Assembly: GCF_001645685.2 (NCBI RefSeq)
Contig: NZ_CP017080.1
Span: 4,331,051-4,395,050, forward strand
Source of the DNA: Peribacillus muralis
GTDB taxonomy: Bacteria; Bacillota; Bacilli; Bacillales; DSM-1321
Direction of reading: 5' to 3'
Length of the DNA: 64,000 nucleotides
The translations under genes and the position numbers were made by a program. The notes under the pieces were generated by a model. The model saw nothing but the letters and a program-made list of their open reading frames with translations, was not told the origin of the DNA and did not search any database. Positions 1-9,442 of this stretch are shown piece after piece (the first letter of the stretch is position 1; each line of letters begins with the position of its first letter).

Positions 1-390
1 AGTGTTCCTTACCCGACAGGCCGGAGAGATCATAAGGCGACCCGCCGCAATCTCAATTCGCAACATATCATGAAAACGCGATCTGGCTTTCTATATAGGC
101 ATCAGTTATTCCATTGTTATTTAGGTTTAAGAGGGCTGCACAAAATCAACACCACTACAATTTATCCTTTCCACTCTCGCATAGCTTCTCGGGAAACCGC
201 GACCCATATGGCCATCGGCACTAGCGTTGAAATAAAAACCATGTTTCATACACCTCCCAGCCTCAAGCTGCATTACCTCCATTTTAAAACAAAGAAGATG
301 GAAGCGGGCGTTCGTGACTGCCGCGGGAAAGCGCGTCTATAGGACCCGCCCGTGGATAAGGGAGGTAACGTCCAAATAATACAAGCATAA
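1..390. other. Left-edge region without a confident gene
   Basis: No confident gene is visible. On the minus strand a 40-codon frame (127 to 249) starts with ATG just after a GGGAGGTG ribosome-binding-like sequence and encodes a peptide beginning MKHGFYFNASADGHMGRGFP. It has no recognisable domain and the spacing from GGAGG to ATG is only about 3 nt, so I do not call it. The plus-strand frame at 70 to 342 has no ribosome binding site and an implausible composition. Confidence 0.3.
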
Positions 391-437
391 AAAAATGTAG
401 ACAATCTCGATTTTCATCGGGTTCGTCTACATTCTAA
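391..437 (-). terminator. Terminator of the PadR operon
   Basis: Arms AATGTAGAC (394-402) and GTCTACATT (425-433) form an inverted repeat, followed on the minus strand by a T-rich run. It lies directly downstream of the PadR-family gene. The same outer stem recurs downstream of the TrmB-family gene at 11341-11383. Confidence 0.75.
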
Positions 438-461
438 GGTCAGTCCCTTTTCGCTGCATTG

Positions 462-1004
462 CTATTGCGAAACATTTTCTCTTATACGTGAAACAAGCTC
501 CTCGAGCCATTCGGCTGTATGCTGTGCTCGGCTGTATGAATGCTCTTTAATGAAATTATATCCCAAATATTTATCGGAATCCTCATCAACCGTCTGGTCA
601 AAGCTTAAATACGTTTCCCATGCCAACCGATGCTCTTCGATTTTACGCTCTAGGATTGCAAGCACTTTTCGGCTATCCACATGCTTGATATACGTGAGTG
701 CAATATACATATCCGTGATTTGCGAGGCTTTTTCGAACGTTTGATAAATCCTTTTTACTAATTCTTCCCTTCCCTTTTCCGTAATTTGATACACATGCTT
801 ATCTGGACGGTTCTCTTCCTTTATCGTTTCAACCGGCTCGATAAACCGATTGGCAGCAAGCTTGTCAAAATGATAATACAATTTACTTTCGGTAATGCCG
901 GTAAATTTATCAATTGGAATCGGTTCGGATAATTTTTTTTTCAACATATACGGATAGCTTTTTTCTTCAGCTAAAATACCCAGGATATAAATTTGAATTG
1001 ACAC
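462..1004 (-). CDS. PadR-family transcriptional regulator
   Basis: Winged-helix regulator of the PadR family, about 180 residues. The N-terminal 90 residues carry the typical winged-helix pattern (YILGILAEEKSYPYMLKKKL, then SKLYYHFDKL and a wing ending in YQITEKGREEL), followed by a helical C-terminal dimerisation region. I choose GTG at 1004, because AAGGGAG lies 8 nt upstream; a TTG at 1022 would place that site inside the gene. It is the second gene of an operon with the YhgE/Pip-like protein (about 40 nt gap), so it probably controls that protein and itself. A near-perfect 20-bp palindrome in front of the operon is the likely operator. PadR family is clear from sequence; the ligand is unknown. 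Confidence 0.85.
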   Translation of the reverse strand: MSIQIYILGILAEEKSYPYMLKKKLSEPIPIDKFTGITESKLYYHFDKLAANRFIEPVETIKEENRPDKHVYQITEKGREELVKRIYQTFEKASQITDMYIALTYIKHVDSRKVLAILERKIEEHRLAWETYLSFDQTVDEDSDKYLGYNFIKEHSYSRAQHTAEWLEELVSRIRENVSQ

Positions 1005-1043
1005 GGTTAAAACTCCCTTCAATCGTCACCTGTCCATATTTTA

Positions 1044-2225
1044 TCAAACTAAAGCCTTCATTTCAGCTGCAAGTCGGTCGGTCTCTTCCATCTTTAGCGG
1101 TGACTCCTTATGGCGCACTGCCACGATCGTGATATTGATGAGCAACGCAGCTGCCCCCACCAACAACATCATTACATGCGCATGGGAGGCGTCTCCACCC
1201 CCATACATGATCGCGAAGTCTGCTTGTATCGAATAATACATGGGTGAAATATAGCTTAGCCACTGATATGGTGCATACATCATTTCCCGTGTGATTGCAG
1301 CCCCATTGGCAATGGTTTGCATAAGCAGGATTGGCATATTCAAGATCATCCCGCCTTCACCGACCAACAGGATGAAGATGGATGTAAATTGCCAGCATGC
1401 ATAATAGCCAAGTGCATGATGTCCCCATAATATAAAGAAGGTTTCAAGTCCATGCCCTTGTACGGCATAGGTGATACCAAGACCGACTGCCGGTGCTACG
1501 ACCGCAATCAAAAGCGCCGCAAGCTGCATGTAGCCAAACAGCCTCCACTTGCCTGCCTTCCCTTTGCTTTCATTGAACGCAGCCCCTAATTGCATCGCCC
1601 CAATCATCGCTCCTACATATGCCGCCATCGTTAAAAACATCGGCGCCATCCCATTATGCATTCCTGCTGGGATTTTGTTGATTTTCACCGTATTTGCACT
1701 AAATTGATGCTGCATCGCTGAAGCCATTTCTCCCGCTTTTTCTTCTGGCACATTAAAATTCATTAATACGCCTTTGGCATATTGAGCTGAAAACTGTTCG
1801 TTTAGCGTTGACTCGATTTGCGCTACAACAGAATCCATTGTAGACGTGACGATTGTCGGCCCCGCTTCATTGATTGTAAAATCGATGCTTGATACTCCTT
1901 TGCCACTCTCGACATTCCCGGAAAAAGATTCCGGAATACGAACAACTAACTTCACATCATTTTTATCCAATTGCTTTAATGCCTGTTTATTTGTTAAATC
2001 CGTTTTTATTTCATCAAAAGGAAGATTCTTTCCTAATTGGGCTGCAATCGTCGCACCTATTTCACCTGCATCCTCATTAACGATCGCGACTGGCATTTGA
2101 TCGATATTGGCTGGCATTGCCGAATAGCCAGGCATAAATGAGCCCAGCATGGCGATCTGATAAAAAATCCCCATAAAGATGGCTCCGATAGCTCCCTTTG
2201 TTTTCAAAAAATCTATAAATTTCAT
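1044..2225 (-). CDS. YhgE/Pip-like ABC-2 family membrane protein
   Basis: Membrane protein of about 393 residues resembling YhgE/Pip N-terminal and ABC-2 permease-like proteins. One N-terminal membrane segment (about residues 10-35) is followed by an external domain (PVAIVNEDAG motif, about 45-190), then five to six membrane segments to the C-terminus. No ATPase is encoded next to it, so an ABC transporter role is not shown. Start ATG at 2225 is preferred, with AGGATGAG just upstream; the alternative ATG at 2234 has no ribosome binding site. Family members are linked to export, phage infection or drug and type VII secretion functions; the role here is not determined. It is the first gene of an operon with a PadR regulator. 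Confidence 0.75.
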   Translation of the reverse strand: MKFIDFLKTKGAIGAIFMGIFYQIAMLGSFMPGYSAMPANIDQMPVAIVNEDAGEIGATIAAQLGKNLPFDEIKTDLTNKQALKQLDKNDVKLVVRIPESFSGNVESGKGVSSIDFTINEAGPTIVTSTMDSVVAQIESTLNEQFSAQYAKGVLMNFNVPEEKAGEMASAMQHQFSANTVKINKIPAGMHNGMAPMFLTMAAYVGAMIGAMQLGAAFNESKGKAGKWRLFGYMQLAALLIAVVAPAVGLGITYAVQGHGLETFFILWGHHALGYYACWQFTSIFILLVGEGGMILNMPILLMQTIANGAAITREMMYAPYQWLSYISPMYYSIQADFAIMYGGGDASHAHVMMLLVGAAALLINITIVAVRHKESPLKMEETDRLAAEMKALV

Positions 2226-2250
2226 ATTTCTCATCCTATACTTTTATTTT

Positions 2251-2270
2251 AGCACTTTAATTAAAGTACT
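2251..2270. promoter_or_regulatory. Palindromic operator candidate before the PadR operon
   Basis: AGCACTTTAATTAAAGTACT is a 20-bp palindrome with 9 of 10 pairs matching, lying about 25 bp upstream of the YhgE-like start codon. Position and symmetry fit a binding site for the PadR protein encoded in the same operon. The link to PadR is inference. Confidence 0.55.
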
Positions 2271-2392
2271 TTTTTTATTATACATTTTTCCTTTTGAAAT
2301 ACAAGCTTTAATCATCAGCTTTGCACGTAGTTCACATGAATGACCAAGGTTTCAAGAGGAAATTAGCGGATGATAAAGTAAGGAAAATCAAA

Positions 2393-2418
2393 AAAAGAAC
2401 GAGCATCATGCACGTTCC
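2393..2418 (-). terminator. Terminator after the M50-like gene
   Basis: GAACGtGCA and TGCtCGTTC arms around a 3-nt loop, followed on the minus strand by a run of T. It ends the gene at 2420. Confidence 0.7.
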
Positions 2419-2419
2419 T

Positions 2420-2923
2420 TTACTTGCAGTTATCTTCATCTTCAATTTTCTTCATGAATAGGTCATCCGTCACTTTGTCTTCCAGCTTATTCCGCAAGGC
2501 CAATTCGGCCGCCTTCCCATCACTGGGCGACCCGTCAGAGAAATACATCGGAAATAAAGAGAAAAACATGATATAGAAGGAGAAATAGATGAATTGGTAC
2601 CATATTACCGAACTTTCTAAAATCTTCTGGTAGACGAGGCTATATACGATAAGCATCGTGACCAAATTAAAGATCGATCCACCCAAATAAATGAACATAT
2701 TCGTCAATCGATTATCATGCTTCAGTCCCTTGAACTCACATGCTCCATTCCAAAAATAATATTTCCGTACCTCCATATTCCAAAAGGAGAAAAGCTTATT
2801 GCCACAGCCTATCACGATTTTCTTTTCCACCCCTCCGAAAATCGTAACGAAGAAGATGTGCCCGCTCAAATGAATTAGCGTAACGATGGGCATGATCAAG
2901 AAAAAGGAAAAAAGAAATTTCAC
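2420..2923 (-). CDS. Membrane protein with degenerate M50-like motifs
   Basis: A 167-residue membrane protein with about four hydrophobic segments. The first segment contains LIHLSGH at about residues 16-22, the place and shape of the HExxH zinc motif of site-2 (M50) proteases but with Leu-Ser instead of Glu. Near the C-terminus, FPMYFSDGSPSDGK recalls the second M50 motif (NxxPxxxxDG), also altered. I read it as a probably inactive M50-like protein; chance resemblance is possible. The start at 2923 is GTG with no clear ribosome binding site. It is a single-gene unit between its own terminator and the CoA-transferase terminator. Function unknown. Confidence 0.55.
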   Translation of the reverse strand: MKFLFSFFLIMPIVTLIHLSGHIFFVTIFGGVEKKIVIGCGNKLFSFWNMEVRKYYFWNGACEFKGLKHDNRLTNMFIYLGGSIFNLVTMLIVYSLVYQKILESSVIWYQFIYFSFYIMFFSLFPMYFSDGSPSDGKAAELALRNKLEDKVTDDLFMKKIEDEDNCK

Positions 2924-3035
2924 GATATCATATAGACCAAAAATAAATTATCCCCCCCAGCATCCCCTTTACAGGTACAGGAATGATTACTTTGATACCC
3001 GTACGAGATTCATGATTAACTAGAAATTTTTCACA

Positions 3036-3075
3036 GCAAAAAAAAAGCGATCACGCTCCAAGGAGATTGATCGCC
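3036..3075 (-). terminator. Terminator of the CoA-transferase gene
   Basis: GCGATCA and TGATCGC arms flank a loop and are followed on the minus strand by nine T residues. Confidence 0.75.
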
Positions 3076-3089
3076 CCAATAATCTTGGA

Positions 3090-4199
3090 CTACCGGGATT
3101 CTTGTCGGGAGGTACGCAGGATCTCTTCGTTGTTATGCCCTGGTTTAAGACCTGCATGCTTATATTCAGGGGTGAAAACGGAGGTTTTGATCGGGCAGGC
3201 CATTTGTTTTTGTAGGTTCCCTTGATCGTCAGGTACTTCGACGATCATCTCCCGCTGCTGTAATTGGGGGTGCTCGGCGGCCTCGGCAAAGGTCAGCACC
3301 GGTTCCGCGCAGGCGTCGGAATCAGCGAATATGTGCTGCCATTGCTGAAAATCCTTTGTCAGGAAAACTTGCTGGACGGCTTTTTTAAAGGCGATACCGC
3401 TCTCTTTGCTGCTGTCCATGCTCATTTCATACAATTCCGGTTTCCCGATTGCATCGCATAATGCTCGTTTAAATGGAGGTTCCAAGCTTCCTATCGAAAA
3501 ATAACGTCCATCCTTCGTTTCATAAAAGTCATAAAAAGATCCGCCGTTTAACATCATTTCTTCCGGTTCAAGCTCAAGCCCCTGTTGTAAATGAAGGGGG
3601 GCGGATATAGCATTCAATGCAAAGCTGCAATCGGTCATGCTAATGTCGATGGCCTGGCCGAATCCGGTTCTATCCCTGTAAGTGACAGCAGACAATATGC
3701 CGATCACTGCATGCAGTGATCCTCCCGCAAGGTCGGCAATCTGCGTTCCGTTTTTTGCCGGACCTTCCTTTTTCGTACCGGAATAGCTTGCTAAACCAGC
3801 AATCGAAATATAATTGATGTCATGGCCCGCACGGTCTTTATAAGGACCAGTCTGTCCATATCCCGTAATTGAACAGTAAATCACCTTTGGGTTGATTCGT
3901 TTTAAAGCCTCATACCCAAGTCCTAATCGTTCCATGACACCTGGCCGGAATTGCTCGACGACGATATCGTACTCCTTGACTAGGTTTTTTACGGATTCGA
4001 TGGACTCAGGCTGTTTTAAATCAAGGGTGATCGATTTCTTCGACCTGTTCAAGTATTGTTCGACTCCCCATAAGTCCCTCGCTCCCGGTCTCTCCACCTT
4101 CAAAACGTCCGCTCCCAAATCCGCCAGCATCAAAGTGGCAAAGGGACCTGGCAGCAACGTGGAAAAATCCAATACTTTCAAATGAGTCAATAAGGTCAT
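3090..4199 (-). CDS. CaiB/BaiF family (class III) CoA-transferase
   Basis: Family III CoA-transferase of 369 residues, a cytoplasmic enzyme that moves CoA between carboxylic acids. The N-terminal motif LDFSTLLPGPFATLMLADLG, followed by ADVLKVERPG, is typical, as is DIVVEQFRPGVMERLGLGYE and YCSITGYGQTGPY. The Asp in GHDINYISIAG (about residue 150) matches the conserved catalytic Asp that forms the acyl intermediate. The C-terminal part (HPQLQQREMIVEV) is also standard. Length fits the family (about 380-410) but is slightly short. No acyl-CoA dehydrogenase or racemase lies next to it, so the substrate cannot be inferred. Start ATG at 4199; a weak AAGGATG lies upstream. Confidence 0.85.
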   Translation of the reverse strand: MTLLTHLKVLDFSTLLPGPFATLMLADLGADVLKVERPGARDLWGVEQYLNRSKKSITLDLKQPESIESVKNLVKEYDIVVEQFRPGVMERLGLGYEALKRINPKVIYCSITGYGQTGPYKDRAGHDINYISIAGLASYSGTKKEGPAKNGTQIADLAGGSLHAVIGILSAVTYRDRTGFGQAIDISMTDCSFALNAISAPLHLQQGLELEPEEMMLNGGSFYDFYETKDGRYFSIGSLEPPFKRALCDAIGKPELYEMSMDSSKESGIAFKKAVQQVFLTKDFQQWQHIFADSDACAEPVLTFAEAAEHPQLQQREMIVEVPDDQGNLQKQMACPIKTSVFTPEYKHAGLKPGHNNEEILRTSRQESR

Positions 4200-4348
4200 C
4201 AGCCGTGCACATCCTTTTCTATCGGTTGGATACCTTCAATCGATTAAAATTTGGATCACCCTGCTCTTTCCCACTGCTGCCCTGTTCGTATCTATAAAGT
4301 GTATGCTTATCATATATTACATTTGAATATATATCCATAAATTCACAT

Positions 4349-4385
4349 AAAAAGCCGGACATCCTATCAGGATTGTCCGGCAAGT
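4349..4385 (-). terminator. Terminator of lysP
   Basis: GCCGGAC and GTCCGGC arms (4354-4360 and 4375-4381) followed on the minus strand by a T-rich stretch, just downstream of the permease gene. Confidence 0.7.
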
Positions 4386-4400
4386 TTCCTATATGCTTGT

Positions 4401-5888
4401 TCAATCGTATTTTTTGTCAAAATCAAACTTGACTTCATCAAGTTTAACGAATTTCGTTTTCCTTATCAGTTTATATCCAAACCACAAACCAAGGAAAAGC
4501 GGGATTCCCAGGTATGCAGCGACAACACTGCCCCAATCGATATGGTCTGAAAAAAAGGCTTGGATATTTTGCGACAGAATGACGATCAAGCCAATCAGGA
4601 TGGCAAAAATGGGGCCAATCGGGAACCACAGGGCTCTATATGGCAACTTATCCAATGAGTGCCCTTGTGAGATGTAAGCTTTTCGGAAACGGTAATGGCT
4701 GATGGAAATACCAAGCCAAAAGATGAACCCGGTTATTCCAATCGCATTCATCAACCAGATGTACACCTTGCCGTCTCCGAATATGGAAGCTAAAAAGGCA
4801 AGCATACCAATCGCACACGTCAAAACCATTCCTGCAACCGGAACTCCGCGTTTATTCAGTTTTGCAAAAATGCGCGGTGCCTGTCCATCCTTAGCCATTG
4901 AATATAACATCCTCGTCGATGCATACAAGCTGGAGTTACCCGCTGACAAAACAGCCGTCAATATGACTGCATTCATCAGTGAAGCGGCAAAGGCGATTCC
5001 AGCCTTTTCAAATATGAGCGTGAATGGACTTACCATAACGTTGTCCCCTTGCAAACTCGGGTTCGTATAAGGAATGAGCAGTCCTATCACAAAGATTGCC
5101 AAGACGTAGAAGAGAAGGATCCTCCAAAAAACACTTTTAATCGCCTTCGGTATATTCCGTGCTGGATCCTCACTTTCACCGGCAGCCACACCGACGATTT
5201 CGGTACCTTGAAAAGAAAAGCCAGCTGCAATGAATACGATGAAAACGCCCATGAAACCACCAGGGAAAGGTGCGTCATCGATCGTGAAGTTCTTGAAACC
5301 TACTGCTTCTCCACCCATGATGCCGACAATCATCAGAATTCCCACGACGATAAAAATGACGATGGCCGTTACTTTTATGAACGAAAACCAGTATTCCCCT
5401 TCGCCATATCCCTTAACGGATAAATAGTTCAATAGGAATATGAGCACCAGGAATGATGAGCTCCACAACAATGATGGACTATTCGGAAACCAAAATTTCA
5501 TGATCATCGTCGAAGCTGCCAGCTCGGCGGCTATCGTCATGGACCAGTTAAACCAGTACGTCCATCCTAATGCAAAACCGAACGCCGGATCGACGAATTT
5601 CGATCCATAGGTGCTGAATGAGCCGCTTGTCGGCATGAAGGCCGCAAGTTCTCCCAAGCTTGTCATCACGAAGTACACCATCGCCCCGACCAACGCATAA
5701 GCAAGCAATGCGCCGCCAGGTCCAGCCGTATGGATGGCTGCACCGCTGCTAAGAAATAACCCGGTACCGATTGCCCCTCCAATGGAAATCATCGTCAAAT
5801 GCCTGGATTTCAAACCGCGCTTCAATCCCGGTTCTTCTTCGTGCTGTGGAGGATGTTGCAAGATGTCATTTTCATGTTTTGGTAGCAT
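4401..5888 (-). CDS. lysP: Lysine-type amino acid permease (APC family)
   Basis: Amino acid:proton symporter of the APC superfamily, AAT group, 495 residues with about 12 membrane segments. The N-terminus has GLKSRHLTMISIGGAIGTGL, the first-helix substrate-binding signature, followed by SSGAAIHTAGPGGALLAYAL. From memory it aligns with Escherichia coli LysP along its whole length, including FSFQGTEIVGVAAGESEDP, AVLSAGNSSLYASTRMLYSM and GISISHYRFRKAY, so lysine is the likely substrate. It is a single-gene unit with its own terminator. I found no lysine riboswitch upstream. A CcpA-like cre lies 20-35 bp before the start. Confidence 0.85.
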   Translation of the reverse strand: MLPKHENDILQHPPQHEEEPGLKRGLKSRHLTMISIGGAIGTGLFLSSGAAIHTAGPGGALLAYALVGAMVYFVMTSLGELAAFMPTSGSFSTYGSKFVDPAFGFALGWTYWFNWSMTIAAELAASTMIMKFWFPNSPSLLWSSSFLVLIFLLNYLSVKGYGEGEYWFSFIKVTAIVIFIVVGILMIVGIMGGEAVGFKNFTIDDAPFPGGFMGVFIVFIAAGFSFQGTEIVGVAAGESEDPARNIPKAIKSVFWRILLFYVLAIFVIGLLIPYTNPSLQGDNVMVSPFTLIFEKAGIAFAASLMNAVILTAVLSAGNSSLYASTRMLYSMAKDGQAPRIFAKLNKRGVPVAGMVLTCAIGMLAFLASIFGDGKVYIWLMNAIGITGFIFWLGISISHYRFRKAYISQGHSLDKLPYRALWFPIGPIFAILIGLIVILSQNIQAFFSDHIDWGSVVAAYLGIPLFLGLWFGYKLIRKTKFVKLDEVKFDFDKKYD

Positions 5889-5907
5889 AAGCTTTCATCC
5901 CTTTCTA

Positions 5908-5922
5908 TACAAGCGCTTACAT
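5908..5922 (-). promoter_or_regulatory. CcpA-like cre site before lysP
   Basis: On the minus strand ATGTAAGCGCTTGTA matches the cre consensus WTGNAANCGNWNNCW except one position. It sits between lysP and its likely promoter, so catabolite repression is plausible. This is motif matching only. Confidence 0.4.
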
Positions 5923-6089
5923 ATATGGGGAAATCCATTTAATAAATTTTCCTATTTCATGAACCTTCAAATAGACCTAATTTACAATTCGAATATTCCT
6001 TTTCTGAATATATGCAATTTTCATGCCAAAATCATCAACCGCACCACACAACAGCCCGATTAAAAATACGACTTCTAAAGACGAATTAT

Positions 6090-6127
6090 TTTGCACTTGA
6101 CGCCATGATTCTTTGCACTTTACGCCA
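6090..6127. repeat. Pair of 16-bp direct repeats upstream of npr
   Basis: TTTGCACTTGACGCCA (6090) and TTTGCACTTTACGCCA (6112) differ at one base and lie 22 bp apart; a weaker third copy (TTTGCAGG) follows. The spacing recalls the 20-22 nt half-units of the larger tandem arrays in this window. The 450-bp gap between lysP and npr holds this, AT-rich DNA and a short stretch repeating TTTTTCACC near 6250-6303. Confidence 0.5.
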
Positions 6128-6333
6128 GGAATTTTTGCAGGTTGAAAGAATGTGGAATCTATTGATCGTTTCCTTACAGACCTTCCATTTGGAAATATCT
6201 AAAATATTACTAGAGGAATACTTAGAAATAAATTAGCTACTAAAAACCATTTTTCACCATTTTTATCCTTAAAATGTCAACTTTTTCACCCTTTTTCACC
6301 ATTTGATAATAAAATCAAATGATGCAAAAATAA

Positions 6334-7989
<1,656 letters not shown>

Positions 7990-8009
7990 AAAAACCTATC
8001 ACCCTAACC

Positions 8010-8047
8010 AAAACCTCCCTAGCTGCACCTTTAGCGGGAGGTTTTTT
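8010..8047 (+). terminator. Terminator of npr
   Basis: AAACCTCCC and GGGAGGTTT arms followed by T6, shortly after the npr stop codon. Confidence 0.85.
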
Positions 8048-8097
8048 CCTATGTATCACTTGTCACCGGGAACGATATTCGGCCGATTGGCGCGGGA

Positions 8098-8460
8098 TTT
8101 TGGCCGGTTCACGCGTTTTCCGGCCGTTTCTCGACTTATTTCCGGCCAATCGAACCGATTTTCCGGCCGTTCCTCGACTTATTCCGGCCGGTCGAACCGA
8201 TTTTCCGGCCGTTCCTGCTTTTTTCGGCCGGTCGAACCGATTTTCCGGCCGTTCCTCGACTTTTTCCGGCCGGTCGAACCGATTTTCCGGCCGTTCCTCG
8301 ACTTATTCCGGCCGGTCGACTCAATTTTCCGGCCGTTCCTCGACTTTTTCCGGCCGGTCGAACCGATTTTCCGGCCGTTCCTCTCTTTTTCCGGCCGGTC
8401 GAACCGATTTTCCGGCAGTTCCTCGACTTTTTCCGGCCGGTCGAACCGATTTTCCAGCCT
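8098..8460. repeat. GC-rich intergenic tandem array, 42-nt period
   Basis: About eight to nine copies of a 42-nt unit built of two 21-nt half-units: TTCCGGCCGTTCCTCGACTT and TTCCGGCCGGTCGAACCGAT. One unit is 40 nt. Because 21 is a multiple of three, frames stay open on both strands and give false repetitive peptides rich in SGRS. GC content is well above the surroundings. No spacers, so not CRISPR. It lies between the npr terminator and the SET-domain gene. Function unknown; each half-unit contains the palindrome CCGG or CCGGCCGG. Confidence 0.9.
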
Positions 8461-8606
8461 TCTCCATGATTGTTCATTCTCCGTGCCGATGCATATGAAT
8501 TAAAGCTGGCAAAGCAGGTAGAATATGATTAATTCCGCAAAATAGTTGCTTTTCTCCCTATTAACTGTCAAGCTAAGATAATCAATAGAACAAGTAGGTG
8601 ACGAAC

Positions 8607-9008
8607 ATGATTGAAGTTAAAACTTCCACACTCAGTGATGGTGAGTTCAATAGAGGCGTATTCGCGACACAGGACATTAAAAAAGGGGAGCTTTTGCATG
8701 AAGCACCTGTCATTGCTTACCCGAACGAGGAGCATGTTTTCATAGAGAAAACGTTGCTGGCTGATTATGCATTTGAGTATGGCATCAATCATACCGCCAT
8801 GCTTTTAGGTTACGGCATGCTGTTTAATCACTCTTATACACCCAATGCCACGTATGACATAAATTTTAAGAATCACACGTTTGATTTCTTTGCTTACACC
8901 GATATAAAAGCAGGAGAAGAAATCCTGATCAATTATAATGGTGAGGTCGATAACGAGGATCCGCTTTGGTTCAATAAAGAAAACGACGGTGAAGATGAAA
9001 CGGAATGA
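8607..9008 (+). CDS. SET-domain protein
   Basis: Small SET-domain protein, about 133 residues, nearly all domain. RGVFATQDIKKGELLHEAPV at the N-terminus is the usual start of the fold; FNHSYTPNATYD carries the NHS motif that binds S-adenosylmethionine; FFAYTDIKAGEEILINYNGE is the C-terminal motif with the catalytic Tyr. Such proteins usually methylate lysines, but the target of bacterial ones this small is not known. I prefer ATG at 8607 with AGGTGA just upstream; GTG at 8598 is the alternative. It stands alone with a terminator after it. Confidence 0.8.
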   Translation: MIEVKTSTLSDGEFNRGVFATQDIKKGELLHEAPVIAYPNEEHVFIEKTLLADYAFEYGINHTAMLLGYGMLFNHSYTPNATYDINFKNHTFDFFAYTDIKAGEEILINYNGEVDNEDPLWFNKENDGEDETE

Positions 9009-9017
9009 CCATCCAGG

Positions 9018-9078
9018 AAAGCACTTTTGCTTTTGAGTCCTATCAAGGGCACTCAAGAGAAACGGGTGCTTTTTTTTT
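9018..9078 (+). terminator. Terminator of the SET gene
   Basis: Outer arms AAAGCAC and GTGCTTT with an inner TTGAGT/ACTCAA pairing, ending in T9. Confidence 0.6.
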
Positions 9079-9106
9079 GAATCATGGTCATGTGTGCACT
9101 ATAAAG

Positions 9107-9164
9107 GCAAAAAAGCCCCATTGAGCATGCACGCACATATGGCGGGCATCCCTCAATGGGGTTT
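9107..9164 (-). terminator. Terminator of the small YtxH-like gene
   Basis: AAGCCCCATTGAG and CTCAATGGGGTT arms flank a long loop; the minus strand then runs into TTTTTTGCC. The stem is 13 bp. Confidence 0.7.
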
Positions 9165-9171
9165 TCGGCCC

Positions 9172-9360
9172 TTAATGGGCAGATGAGTTACTTGTTTTTG
9201 ATTTTGTTATGGATTGGAGTTGGCTCTTGACCTTTTCAATGGTTTCTGGTGTGGCTAAGGATTTGATTTGGCTCATGGTTTTCTCACGAGTTTTCTTATT
9301 GCGCATTAAATATGCGGCAGCTCCTATCACGACGGTTCCAATCACTTTGTTTGATGGCAT
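9172..9360 (-). CDS. Small protein with N-terminal hydrophobic segment
   Basis: A 62-residue protein with a short hydrophobic stretch at residues 5-18 (VIGTVVIGAAAYLM) followed by a basic, amphipathic helical tail. It has a clear GGAGG ribosome binding site and its own terminator, which support a real gene. The layout recalls small YtxH-like or membrane-associated proteins, but I cannot name a family. Confidence 0.6.
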   Translation of the reverse strand: MPSNKVIGTVVIGAAAYLMRNKKTREKTMSQIKSLATPETIEKVKSQLQSITKSKTSNSSAH

Positions 9361-9442
9361 TTGAGTTTCCTCCTTTTGGTTAGTTACTATATAGCATTCC
9401 CTTCACCAACTAATTTAAACAAAAACATGCAAGCTTCCCCTT

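Noticed and set aside
8098..8460. CRISPR-like regular repeat
   Set aside because: Repeats are contiguous without unique spacers, and no cas genes are present.
8051..8503. Open frames in all directions across the GC-rich array, rich in SGRS repeats
   Set aside because: They result from a 21-nt half-unit, a multiple of three, so any frame stays open. There is no ribosome binding site or conserved start.
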